DNA of 64,000 nt from positions 186,001-250,000 of the forward strand of contig JANQQI010000047.1 in assembly GCA_028285085.1 (NCBI GenBank), read 5' to 3'. The notes beneath the pieces were generated by a model, which had not been told where the DNA came from, did no database searches, and saw only the letters and a program-made list of their open reading frames with translations. The DNA is from Saprospiraceae bacterium. GTDB taxonomy: Bacteria; Bacteroidota; Bacteroidia; Chitinophagales; Saprospiraceae. Positions within the stretch are counted from its first letter, which is position 1. Every line of letters begins with the position of its first letter. Positions 1 through 7,603 of this stretch are shown here, piece after piece. The position numbers and the translations under genes are program-made.

Positions 1-138
1 TTGATTAGCATTACGCTTTTTAGTGCACTATTATCGGACCTGTTTCTTATTCCAATTCTAATCCGCTGGCTGATGCCACCTACGCAGGCAGAATTAAGTC
101 CTCAAACGGTGGATTCTGATCCGGTAGCGGTGGGGTAA
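1..138 (+). CDS. C-terminal end of a membrane protein, possibly RND/MMPL-type exporter (partial)
   Basis: The reading frame is open from the first base and stops at a TAA at 136-138, so only the last 45 residues are seen. They start with a hydrophobic stretch (SALLSDLFLIPILIRWL) and end in a short polar tail. This pattern, a last membrane helix containing an Asp and a Pro, resembles the final helix of RND/MMPL-type transporters, but so short a piece does not prove the family. It is on the same strand as the eCIS cargo genes and is separated from them by 80 bp that carry a promoter-like element. Confidence 0.5.
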   Translation: MISITLFSALLSDLFLIPILIRWLMPPTQAELSPQTVDSDPVAVG

Positions 139-163
139 AATAAATTCTAGATTTTTCCTGAAA

Positions 164-200
164 AAAGGGGAACGTTTTGCGCTTTTGGGTATAAACTACA
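164..200 (+). promoter_or_regulatory. ECF-type promoter candidate for the eCIS cargo genes
   Basis: AAAGGGGAACGTTTT at 164-178 is followed by TTTTGGG and TATAAACTACA at 190-200. The GGAAC box (169-173) and the TATAAAC block are 16 bases apart, the spacing of ECF sigma promoters. The same 15-mer with the same spacing occurs at 3370-3409 before the structural operon. The predicted transcript start, near 205, leaves a leader of roughly 15 bases before the gene at 219. The sequence match is seen; the promoter role is inferred. Confidence 0.55.
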
Positions 201-218
201 AATAAGCGCTTACTCCAA

Positions 219-1592
219 ATGAAGATTCGATCAGATCGACTTAAGCCAGCTTCACCTGAGGAGTACCAATCCGTGCGTCAGCGCAAAGCTACACCCACCT
301 TTGCGGATCGACGCCCGGAAGCCGTACAACAACGCCAGCTAATCCAAATGATGCAGCAAAGCTCCCGTGTCGTGGCGCAGCGACAACAAATGCAGGGACA
401 AATCCCTCAAGGAGAGGTAGTGCAAGGCTATTTTGTGTCTGATCACCGGATTAGTGGCGAATTTACTTCACAGGTGGCCCGTGATAAAAGAGGTGGCGGA
501 AAGACCTTTATAGATGCCCATGATGCTAGCAAGGCCAATCTGGCAACTAGAAAGAAAAGCTTTCTCCGCATTGCCACTAATGGGAATTTGGCTATTGAGG
601 ATTCCGCTAAAGCCGAAAGACAAGCAAAGGTGTATTATTCGACCATAGGTTTGTACAAAATTGCCAATAAAAAACTTCGCTCGATGAACTCGCCATTGCG
701 ATTGATTAGAAATAATAAATCGATTCATGTCACCGACGAGAATGGAAAGAAAAAGCAATTGTATCAAATAGTACCAACCCTAATCAATAGAAATGAGACC
801 GGAACAAATGTAAAGTTACCCGAGAATTGTAATGAGGTAGCATGTACAGTGACTAATACCTTTAACCAAGGTCGTTTTAATATCAAATACAAAGATAACT
901 CGACAATACAAGCTCCGACAGGAACAGTCAGTAACGAGATTATAAAACGTTTGGCTACTTTTTTACCGGCTTACAGAGATATAAGTCAATACAATCAAAA
1001 AGGATATCTTGACCGATTGGCTTCAGGTTTTGGGTACGGGGATGCACAATCTCCGACTAAAATTACTCGGGCTCGTGCAGGTACACATGCTGCTAATGAT
1101 GAGATTACAGGTTTTCAGATGGGCTTAGCGGGGAATGCTCTTAGAAATCGCATGAACGTGCATAGTAATCGTATTGGAGAAGGTTATGCTGCTAGGTTTC
1201 TTAATCAAGCCGGGTCAACAGATATTGAAAATGAATTAGGAATTAATGAACATATTAAGCCTACTGCGGGGGATGTACTCATGATTAACACCATTGGAGG
1301 TGATCGTCCCGATCCACATCACCCGGGAAGTATACTAGTGCACGATCATCGTACTGGTACGGATACTCGTAATCCAGCACCCTATCATTTTGCTACGGTT
1401 ATTATAGCCAGCGGATCGGATTATATCACTATCGAAAATTACGCGCGGCAAAATGAGGAAGCAGATAACCATGGATCAGCTGTACTCGACCCTCGTTATT
1501 TCTTCCGCATGTATGGCCCGGGGTCACAGTCGTTCCACGAAGAAAACCAGGCGCGTTATCCAAATGCACTGACGGTGCGTCTGGAGAAATAG
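219..1592 (+). CDS. Putative eCIS cargo protein with papain-like C-terminal region
   Basis: A 457-residue protein. Residues 30-57 carry the motif RPEAVQQRQ...RVVAQRQQ, also present in the DUF4157 protein encoded just downstream and typical of eCIS-associated proteins in Bacteroidota. The rest has no clear family match by eye, but the C-terminal half has the layout of a papain-like/CHAP-type hydrolase: a Cys at 204 in ENCNEVA, a GDVLMI segment at 351-356, a His at 390 in YHFATVII and an Asn at 407 in ITIENY, followed by FFRMYGPGSQSFHE. These would form a Cys-His-Asn triad, which is inference only. There is no signal peptide, as expected for cargo loaded inside the cell. It lies 18 bp upstream of the DUF4157 gene. 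Confidence 0.75.
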   Translation: MKIRSDRLKPASPEEYQSVRQRKATPTFADRRPEAVQQRQLIQMMQQSSRVVAQRQQMQGQIPQGEVVQGYFVSDHRISGEFTSQVARDKRGGGKTFIDAHDASKANLATRKKSFLRIATNGNLAIEDSAKAERQAKVYYSTIGLYKIANKKLRSMNSPLRLIRNNKSIHVTDENGKKKQLYQIVPTLINRNETGTNVKLPENCNEVACTVTNTFNQGRFNIKYKDNSTIQAPTGTVSNEIIKRLATFLPAYRDISQYNQKGYLDRLASGFGYGDAQSPTKITRARAGTHAANDEITGFQMGLAGNALRNRMNVHSNRIGEGYAARFLNQAGSTDIENELGINEHIKPTAGDVLMINTIGGDRPDPHHPGSILVHDHRTGTDTRNPAPYHFATVIIASGSDYITIENYARQNEEADNHGSAVLDPRYFFRMYGPGSQSFHEENQARYPNALTVRLEK

Positions 1593-1610
1593 TTTAAATA
1601 CCATCTAATT

Positions 1611-2162
1611 ATGAAATCATCCACCTCTAAGATCGTTCATAACGGTCCTAAGCCACTTTCCGGGAAAGGAGCACAAACCGTAAATGACCAACGTCCAGAG
1701 GCGATCGTGCAGCGTCAAATGGTGGATATGATCACCAATAGTGATCGAGTGGTTGCGCAGCGGCGACAGATTGAAAGTGGGTTTCAGCAGCTTCCCGTGC
1801 AGCGAAAACCAATCGGAGGTGGGTTACCTACCAATTTAAAAAGTGGGATCGAACATTTATCGGGTATTTCAATGGATGATGTCAAAGTACATTATAATTC
1901 TTCCAAACCATCCCAGCTGCATGCACATGCCTACGCGCAAGGCAATCAAATTCATCTCGGATCGGGGCAGGAGAAGCATCTGCCGCACGAAGCTTGGCAC
2001 GTCGTACAACAAAAACAAGGGCGCGTACAAGCCACCATGCAGCATAATGGTGCTGCAATCAATGATGATAAAGGACTAGAAAGAGAAGCAGATGTGATGG
2101 GGACGAAAGCGGTGCAGATGAAGGTCGATCGGGTTTGTCCGCAACGAGTAGGTGGTGTATAG
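1611..2162 (+). CDS. DUF4157 domain protein (eCIS-associated metallopeptidase-like)
   Basis: A 183-residue protein. Residues 26-53 repeat the RPEAxxQRQ...RVVAQR motif of the upstream protein. The DUF4157 region covers about residues 70-170: NLKSGIEHLSGISMDDV, a YAQGNQIHLGSG strand and LPHEAWHVVQQKQG, with the HExxH zinc signature at 126-130 and a later Glu-rich LEREAD (156-161) that could give a third ligand. DUF4157 genes are strongly linked to eCIS loci and may form part of the cargo or help process it. Short for a toxin, so it may be a stand-alone leader/protease-like module. It is followed by a strong terminator hairpin. Confidence 0.88.
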   Translation: MKSSTSKIVHNGPKPLSGKGAQTVNDQRPEAIVQRQMVDMITNSDRVVAQRRQIESGFQQLPVQRKPIGGGLPTNLKSGIEHLSGISMDDVKVHYNSSKPSQLHAHAYAQGNQIHLGSGQEKHLPHEAWHVVQQKQGRVQATMQHNGAAINDDKGLEREADVMGTKAVQMKVDRVCPQRVGGV

Positions 2163-2170
2163 TTCAATAC
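2109..2170. other. Placeholder note: terminator is described in next entry
   Basis: No separate feature is claimed here; the hairpin after the DUF4157 gene is given in the following entry. Confidence 0.01.
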
Positions 2171-2209
2171 AAAGCATGGGATTTAGACTTTGATAAATCC
2201 CATGCCTTG
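2170..2209. terminator. Bidirectional terminator between convergent genes
   Basis: A perfect 12-bp stem (GCATGGGATTTA at 2174-2185 with its complement at 2194-2205) encloses an 8-base loop, and the stem extends over one mismatch by CAA/TTG. It lies eight bases after the DUF4157 stop and just before the stop of the convergent membrane-protein gene, so it can serve both. Confidence 0.75.
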
Positions 2210-2216
2210 TCAGTCA

Positions 2217-2753
2217 TCATTTCCTGGGTAAGTACCAGCCGAGCCAGCACCCCACTAGGCCCCATTGCACGGCTGTATCAACAATGTAACCAAAGGTGCT
2301 TTTTTCGAACCAAATACTATTTAAGTAAGTAATGGTAAAGTAACCAATGGCTCCGACAGCTAGAGAGGTGATCAAAGCGGAGGAAAAATTGAGATCGGCG
2401 AATTTGAGTAAAATCCAGCAGAGGAGCAGCACGGATAAAGCATTGATGACAAAAGCTCGGGTCATGTTCATGCCCATGTTCATCTTTAGTTCTTTGTGGT
2501 AGGAGACGGTTGCCCAGGGTTTCCCCAGGTTAGATTCCATGATTTTCTGATGTTCGTCTTGCGGTGTACCGGTAGGTGCATTAGGCAGAAAGTAGGTGCC
2601 CTCATCCAAATCTACGAGGGCTTCCAGAATCTGATCTTGTTTTTCGGTGTACTGCGTTTCTGCCGCGTGAACGTTGAGGAGGCTCCAGGAGAGAAATTGC
2701 CAGATAAGCAGGATTAGGCCGCCGACAATTGAGCCGATGAGCATTTTCTTCAT
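2217..2753 (-). CDS. Conserved hypothetical membrane protein (about four helices)
   Basis: A 178-residue protein. Hydrophobic segments are visible near residues 4-22, 100-117, 124-143 and 155-175, with a soluble loop of about 75 residues after the first helix (containing GTYFLPNAPTGTPQDEH). The family function is not recognised. The gene runs against the eCIS operon and, with the GNAT gene, separates the cargo genes from the structural operon. It is likely a resident gene rather than an eCIS part, as no partner or motif ties it to the system. Confidence 0.7.
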   Translation of the reverse strand: MKKMLIGSIVGGLILLIWQFLSWSLLNVHAAETQYTEKQDQILEALVDLDEGTYFLPNAPTGTPQDEHQKIMESNLGKPWATVSYHKELKMNMGMNMTRAFVINALSVLLLCWILLKFADLNFSSALITSLAVGAIGYFTITYLNSIWFEKSTFGYIVDTAVQWGLVGCWLGWYLPRK

Positions 2754-2822
2754 GATGTTTTTTGTTTGTTTTTTGAATTGTTTTGTGGAGAGTGTCTTAC
2801 AAGATAATCAAAAGTAATGGGA

Positions 2823-3302
2823 TCATGAAACGTCCTGACCATGGTGCCAATGGATTTTTACACAGGAGATTTTGAGATCTTGGGAGCGAATGTGCGGTAC
2901 GGTCACAAAACCATTCTTAAGATAAAACGCTATCGGTGACTGATAGGGACGACCATCGGAAAGGAAATCGTCGTTGTGGTCCACTACCCAACCATTCAAA
3001 GCTTCATGCCTCGTTTTGGCGTGCTCCAATAAGCGAGAACCAATCCTTTGGCCTTGCTCTCGCTCATCGACAATGATACTGAACCAGGGCTCTCCTTTGC
3101 GATCAAATACCATCATCCAACCCGCAATAGCTCCTTCGGTATTGAGGATGAGGTAATGCTGCCGTTGTGGATCTCGAGTCAAGAAAGCTTCAAAATCAGC
3201 CAGAGTTGAGTGAGCCAATTGAGCCGGGAAGTTACTATTCCAAAGCTGGCGGATGTAGACTTTTTGAGCGGTATCGAGTCGATTGAGGGTGATGATTGGC
3301 AT
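2823..3302 (-). CDS. GNAT family N-acetyltransferase
   Basis: Starting at the ATG at 3302 gives 159 residues (MPIITLNRLDTAQ...), a normal length for a single GNAT domain; a longer reading frame begins at 3410 but its extra residues are low-complexity and run through the promoter region. The acetyl-CoA-binding segment EQGQRIGSRLLEHA and the preceding WFSIIVDE strand are typical of the fold, and the C-terminal FYLKNGFV is the usual last motif. The enzyme transfers an acetyl group from acetyl-CoA to an amine; the substrate cannot be read from the sequence. Divergent from the eCIS operon, which starts 220 bp away. Confidence 0.82.
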   Translation of the reverse strand: MPIITLNRLDTAQKVYIRQLWNSNFPAQLAHSTLADFEAFLTRDPQRQHYLILNTEGAIAGWMMVFDRKGEPWFSIIVDEREQGQRIGSRLLEHAKTRHEALNGWVVDHNDDFLSDGRPYQSPIAFYLKNGFVTVPHIRSQDLKISCVKIHWHHGQDVS

Positions 3303-3369
3303 GTTTGAAAAGTTGTAATTACTCTCGTAAAAGGATAAGATGAATTTTTTTTTAAAAAAGTGGTGATTG

Positions 3370-3409
3370 AAAGGGGAACGTTTTCTTGGTTTTGGTATTA
3401 ACCTACACA
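3370..3409 (+). promoter_or_regulatory. ECF-type promoter candidate for the eCIS structural operon
   Basis: The 15-mer AAAGGGGAACGTTTT (3370-3384) is identical to that at 164-178. It is followed by TTTTGG and TATTAACCTACA at 3396-3407, again with 16 bases between GGAAC and TAT. It lies on the plus strand 114-150 bases before the first structural gene, so the transcript would have an untranslated leader of roughly 110 bases. The shared block suggests that cargo and structure are co-expressed. Confidence 0.55.
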
Positions 3410-3522
3410 ACCATTTGATAAGTAGCTTCTAATCTGTACAAATTTTCTCTAATTTAAGAGATTATTTGCCAGCTACGCTTCATGGTTAAGGGAGTTGGCC
3501 TAACTCTAAAAAATCAAGGACT

Positions 3523-4098
3523 ATGATTTACGAGGCATTAAATGTCGTCGCCCAGGAATTGAACACCTTCCTGAAAATGCATTTCCAGTTGCAGGATAAC
3601 CCGGCTGTGCTCGGGACTATCCTCGATGAGACTGGGGCCGTTCCAGAAAACAACCAAAACAAAATTATTCTTTCACTCGTCAATCTCGAACACGATACCA
3701 ATTATCAATACAACCCCCAATACGTCAAGCAGGGGAATCGGAATTATCCCATCAACTTACCCTACAATTTTAATCTGGACGTTTTAATCACCGCGCTCTT
3801 TACAAATTATAGCGAAGCGCTGAAGTTTCTGTCACAGGCTATTTACTTTTTTCAAAGTAAGAACGTATTCAATGCACAAAATACGCCGGGTCTAGATCCG
3901 CAAATCCAACAACTTTCTTTCGAAGTCGTCAAACTGAGTTATCACGAAACACATAGTTTATGGACTGCAATGGGAGCGAAGTACATGCCTTCTGTACTTT
4001 TCAAGGTACGCATGCTTTCTTTCCAAAGTGACCAAATCCAAGCTGAAGTTTCTGATATTTCCAGCCTTTCTCAAGATACAAAACCCAGCAACTCATGA
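3523..4098 (+). CDS. eCIS cap/terminator protein (DUF4255, Pvc16/Afp16 type)
   Basis: A 191-residue protein beginning MIYEALNVVAQELNTFL, with IILSLVNLEHDTNYQYNP and the segment LPYNFNLDVLITALFTNYSEALKFLSQAIYFFQ. These are the marks of the DUF4255/Pvc16 N-terminal family, which caps the end of the tube-sheath assembly in Afp and PVC particles. It is the first gene of the structural operon. Its stop overlaps the next start by four bases (ATGA), suggesting translational coupling. Confidence 0.88.
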   Translation: MIYEALNVVAQELNTFLKMHFQLQDNPAVLGTILDETGAVPENNQNKIILSLVNLEHDTNYQYNPQYVKQGNRNYPINLPYNFNLDVLITALFTNYSEALKFLSQAIYFFQSKNVFNAQNTPGLDPQIQQLSFEVVKLSYHETHSLWTAMGAKYMPSVLFKVRMLSFQSDQIQAEVSDISSLSQDTKPSNS

Positions 4099-4868
4099 CG
4101 ACTTACCAACCTCTTTTCCAGCTTACTATTCAACACGAATATTACCGAGATAAGATCATCTCGGGGCTATCGCTCACACCTGACCAGGACACACAAGCCC
4201 TCATGCAACAAAACCAGTTGCTGTGGCGAGAAACTTCCCCGGGCACCTTTGGATTGTACGGAACGGCTAATCTCGACTGGGCCTCCGTACAACAAAGCTC
4301 TTCTGATTTAGTGCTGCATTTCTCGGGTAACGTACAGGTCCCAACGACCTTCACTGTGGTCAGCGCCGCATTTTCGTTGACGGAATTAGGCTATTTGGTA
4401 CTTTCTCCAAATGAATCCAATGAGAGTCAATTAAAGGTTACGTTCGAGATCGGTGATAATAGTAGTCTAGACCGCTTATTAGATATTAAAGTTCCGATTT
4501 CAAAGATTGGATTATCGAACCCTCCACACTTCAACGCTACGCTGAAAAGTCGAACCGTCCGTTGCCAGTATTACATTATTCCGCAAACTATTGATGCAAC
4601 TGAACAAGTGACGCTTACGGGGGCAGATAGTAGTGCTTTTAGTGACCCAACGGAGGTGAGTATACCGCAAGGGAACGGTGAAACAACGGCCTATTTATTT
4701 GACTCCGAGCAGCATCTCTTTGCTTTGGGAGAAATACCGGCTGCGCCAAAATTAGGGGTAAGTATAGGTGGTAGTAACATCCCTAATCTGCCCTTTCCTT
4801 CGCCTACACTGGCGATGGATAACACGAATAGTTCACAAGCCTTATCAAAAATATATGTTTATGTATAA
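4095..4868 (+). CDS. Uncharacterised eCIS operon protein
   Basis: A 257-residue protein, start overlapping the upstream stop by four bases. It looks like a soluble beta-rich protein: many alternating hydrophobic strands (LVLHFSGNVQVPTTFTVVSAAFSL, LKVTFEIGD), no signal peptide and no membrane segment. I recognise no family. Its fixed place between the cap gene and the sheath gene suggests a role at the sheath or cap end, or in assembly, but this is inference. Confidence 0.75.
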   Translation: MTTYQPLFQLTIQHEYYRDKIISGLSLTPDQDTQALMQQNQLLWRETSPGTFGLYGTANLDWASVQQSSSDLVLHFSGNVQVPTTFTVVSAAFSLTELGYLVLSPNESNESQLKVTFEIGDNSSLDRLLDIKVPISKIGLSNPPHFNATLKSRTVRCQYYIIPQTIDATEQVTLTGADSSAFSDPTEVSIPQGNGETTAYLFDSEQHLFALGEIPAAPKLGVSIGGSNIPNLPFPSPTLAMDNTNSSQALSKIYVYV

Positions 4869-4886
4869 TCTTAAATACGACAAAAT

Positions 4887-6452
4887 ATGATAACGAACCT
4901 CAAAACCCCGGGTGTTTATATCGACGAAGTAAATGCCTTTCCGAACTCGGTGGTACAGGTCGAAACAGCGGTACCCGCTTTTATCGGCTATACCCCACAG
5001 GCTAGCTACGAAGGCCACTCCTATCTGTTCAAGCCCGTACAGATCACTTCGATGGCAGATTTCAATGCTTATTTTGCCTACCCGACGGATCCGTCTACCA
5101 ATGTAGCGCCCAAGCAATATTCGCCGGTCTACTACGCCACTCAACAAAAAAAGAAACCCGAAGCGGGTAAATCGTACGTGTTCAACGGTGAGATTTATAC
5201 CATCGAACCAGATCCCAATACGATTTACTACCTATATAATAGTGTAAAACTGTTTTTTCAAAACGGTGGTAGTACAGCCTATATCGTATCGGTAGGTACT
5301 TACGGTCCGGGCACCGGTAAACCCATCACACCGGGTAGTCAAATCGTTAACTCCAACGTGCAGTTGGCAGACTTAACTCAAGGTTTGCAAACGTTGCTTA
5401 AAGTACCGGAGGTAACCATGTACGTCGTACCGGAGGCGACACTGTTGAGTACGGCCGAAAATAGTACTTTGATGGAGTCGATGCTGATGCAGAATAATAC
5501 CATGCAAACGGCGGTCTCTATCTTCGACATTAAAGGTGGGCGTGAACCGGATCCCATCCAATGGACGGATGATATCCAAACGTTCCGAGATAACACTGGA
5601 AATAACTTCTTGAAATACGGGGTGTCGTACTATCCTTACTTGATCACGACCGTGGTGTCGTCTCAGGAGGTTGACTATACGAATCTCAACGGTGGCGATC
5701 CTACGACGCTTCTACCAATCGTCAGTCCGAGCAGTAGCCCGAATACTCAGGCGGAGACGATCATTAACTCCATCAGTGGTAGCACGCTCACCGTTGAACA
5801 AAATAATCAGGCGTTGATTGTGGCGAGTAAGAGCTATTCTCACCTTATCGGGATTGTCCAAAAGGAGATGAATACTATGCCGCCGAGTGGGGTGATGGCT
5901 GGTGTCTATACCTTGGTAGATTCTACCCGCGGTGTATGGGTTGCACCGGCTAATGTAACGCCAATCGGGGTGACCGACTTGACGCTTCGCATCGATAGCC
6001 AGGAGCAAGAAAACCTTAACGTTGATGCTGTCAGTGGTAAATCTGTAAATGCCATTCGCTATTTCAACGGCCAAGGCGTATTGGTCTGGGGGGCGCGTAC
6101 CTTGGATGGTAATAGCCAGGATTGGCGCTATATCAACGTTCGTCGTACGGTGACCATGATTGAGCAATCGGCTAAACTTGCCTTGCGGGCCTACGTCTTT
6201 GCGCCGAATACCGCAAGTACCTGGGCGACGGTTAAGAGTATGCTCGATAACTTCCTGACGAATGTTTGGAAAGAAGGAGCTCTGCAAGGCTCTAAGGCTG
6301 CTGATGCATTTTCTGTACAGGTGGGCTTAGGCAGTACGATGACCGCGCAGGATATTCTCGATGGTTATTTGCGGGTTACAATGTTGCTGGCGGTATCGCA
6401 CCCAGCGGAATTCATTGTCCTCACTGTCGAGCAGCAACTTGCTAAATCGTAA
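4887..6452 (+). CDS. Contractile tail sheath protein
   Basis: A 521-residue protein. The N-terminus (LKTPGVYIDEVNAFPNSV...VETAVPAFIGYT) and the C-terminal block (RYINVRRTVTMIEQSAKLALRAYV followed by VWKEGALQGSKAADAF and the final AEFIVLTVEQ) are the classic conserved parts of phage/eCIS sheath proteins, which contract to drive the inner tube into the target. Afp and PVC carry three sheath paralogues; here I find just this one. The middle (about residues 90-300) is the variable surface domain. Confidence 0.95.
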   Translation: MITNLKTPGVYIDEVNAFPNSVVQVETAVPAFIGYTPQASYEGHSYLFKPVQITSMADFNAYFAYPTDPSTNVAPKQYSPVYYATQQKKKPEAGKSYVFNGEIYTIEPDPNTIYYLYNSVKLFFQNGGSTAYIVSVGTYGPGTGKPITPGSQIVNSNVQLADLTQGLQTLLKVPEVTMYVVPEATLLSTAENSTLMESMLMQNNTMQTAVSIFDIKGGREPDPIQWTDDIQTFRDNTGNNFLKYGVSYYPYLITTVVSSQEVDYTNLNGGDPTTLLPIVSPSSSPNTQAETIINSISGSTLTVEQNNQALIVASKSYSHLIGIVQKEMNTMPPSGVMAGVYTLVDSTRGVWVAPANVTPIGVTDLTLRIDSQEQENLNVDAVSGKSVNAIRYFNGQGVLVWGARTLDGNSQDWRYINVRRTVTMIEQSAKLALRAYVFAPNTASTWATVKSMLDNFLTNVWKEGALQGSKAADAFSVQVGLGSTMTAQDILDGYLRVTMLLAVSHPAEFIVLTVEQQLAKS

Positions 6453-6488
6453 TCTTATTAAATCATCATAACCTAAAATAAAATAGTC

Positions 6489-6956
6489 ATGGCAAATAAT
6501 GGAAGTCAACAGGGCACCCCTTGGCCCTTACCAAAGTTTAAATTTTCCGTAGATTGGGGGAATATCCAGTCTGATATTGCTTTTCAAGAAGTATCTGGTC
6601 TGGAAGCAGAAACACAAATTATTGAATATCGTGGATCGAACAGTCCCGAGTATTCTACCGTCAAAATGCCGGGTATCGCCAAATATGGTAATGTGACCAT
6701 GAAACGTGGGATCTTTACAAACGACAACCTCTTTTGGAATTGGTACGATAAGATCAATATGAATACCATCGAGCGGCAGACGGTAGTCATCAAGCTACTC
6801 GATGAAAAGAACGGTGTAGCCGTAAAATGGACCTTGAAAAATGCCTGGCCAACCAAAATTACCGGTACGGATTTGAAATCGGACGGTAATGAAGTTGCCG
6901 TTGATACCATCGAGATTGCGCACGAGGGACTGACCATCGCCAACCCAGGAGGTTAG
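6489..6956 (+). CDS. Inner tube protein, main (Afp1/Pvc1, gp19 type)
   Basis: A 155-residue protein of the phage tail tube (T4 gp19-like) family: FKFSVDWGNIQSDIAFQEVSGLEAETQIIEYRGSN, KMPGIAKYGNVTMKRGIFTND and a C-terminal VDTIEIAHEGLTI strand. Hexameric rings of this protein stack to form the channel that carries the cargo. It lies directly after the sheath gene, the usual order, with a 36-bp A-rich gap. Confidence 0.93.
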   Translation: MANNGSQQGTPWPLPKFKFSVDWGNIQSDIAFQEVSGLEAETQIIEYRGSNSPEYSTVKMPGIAKYGNVTMKRGIFTNDNLFWNWYDKINMNTIERQTVVIKLLDEKNGVAVKWTLKNAWPTKITGTDLKSDGNEVAVDTIEIAHEGLTIANPGG

Positions 6957-6977
6957 TAATCAAGTTTTTAATGAAAT

Positions 6978-7430
6978 ATGGATAACTACTACCCGCCCGT
7001 ATCCTTCAGCTTTCGGCTGAGCTTTACGGGGAACAGCAATCAGAGTGATATTAGTTTTCAGGAAGCTTCGGGCATTAGCCTTGAAATGGGAACCGAAGAA
7101 GTTGGTTCCGGCGGAGAAAACCGCTTTAAGTATAAGCTTCCCGGCGTTAATAAATACAATAACTTGGTGTTAAAACGGGGGTTAGTACCCAAAGGCTCGT
7201 CGCTGGCACAATGGTGTCAGGATACCCTTTCCGGTGAGTTGACCAATCCAATTACTACCAAAACGATCACCGTATCTCTTTTAGATGCCGATCGAAATAT
7301 CTTGGTGAGCTGGGATTTTCTGAATGCTTATCCGGTCAAGTGGAGTGTATCCGATTTCAAATCGATGGAAAATAGCTATGCCGTGGAAACGGTAGAATTT
7401 GCCTACAATTATTTTAAAAAGAATAGCTGA
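6978..7430 (+). CDS. Second inner tube protein (Afp5/Pvc5 type)
   Basis: A 150-residue gp19-family protein paralogous to the preceding one: FSFRLSFTGNSNQSDISFQEASGISLEM, KLPGVNKYNNLVLKRGLVPKGSS and YAVETVEFAYNYF. In Afp/PVC a second tube paralogue starts the tube on top of the spike-hub complex, so this is probably the tube-initiation ring. The TGA stop shares its last base with the start of the next small gene (TGATG). Confidence 0.9.
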   Translation: MDNYYPPVSFSFRLSFTGNSNQSDISFQEASGISLEMGTEEVGSGGENRFKYKLPGVNKYNNLVLKRGLVPKGSSLAQWCQDTLSGELTNPITTKTITVSLLDADRNILVSWDFLNAYPVKWSVSDFKSMENSYAVETVEFAYNYFKKNS

Positions 7431-7600
7431 TGCCGCTGGAAATACGTGAACTTATTATTCGTACTCAGATCGTCACCGATGAAACCCCGACCGAAGCCAC
7501 CGGGTTGGAACGGCGCTTGTCGACTGCCGAGCAAAAGGCATTGATCGAAGAGTGTGTAGAAAAGGTATTACAGCGCATACATAAACAACGACAACGCTAG
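7430..7600 (+). CDS. DUF5908 mini-protein (Pvc6/Afp6-like)
   Basis: A small gene of 56 residues, start overlapping the upstream stop. It begins MPLEIRELIIRTQIV and ends in a basic helix (QKALIEECVEKVLQRIHKQRQR). The MPxEIxELxI start is typical of the DUF5908 family, found at this place in many eCIS operons, between the second tube gene and the LysM hub gene. Its role is not known; a small assembly or baseplate-associated part is likely. Confidence 0.85.
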   Translation: MPLEIRELIIRTQIVTDETPTEATGLERRLSTAEQKALIEECVEKVLQRIHKQRQR

Positions 7601-7603
7601 GAA

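Noticed and set aside
2109-2170. A feature entry with reversed coordinates listed before the terminator at 2170-2209
   Set aside because: It makes no claim and should be ignored; the hairpin at 2170-2209 is the supported feature.
3303-3410. N-terminal extension of the GNAT gene
   Set aside because: The extra residues are Lys/Phe-rich and unlike the GNAT family, and the stretch contains the promoter-like element on the other strand.
5712-6287. Long minus-strand open frame (191 codons) across the sheath gene
   Set aside because: It lies wholly inside the plus-strand sheath gene, has no recognisable domain and looks like a shadow of its codon bias.
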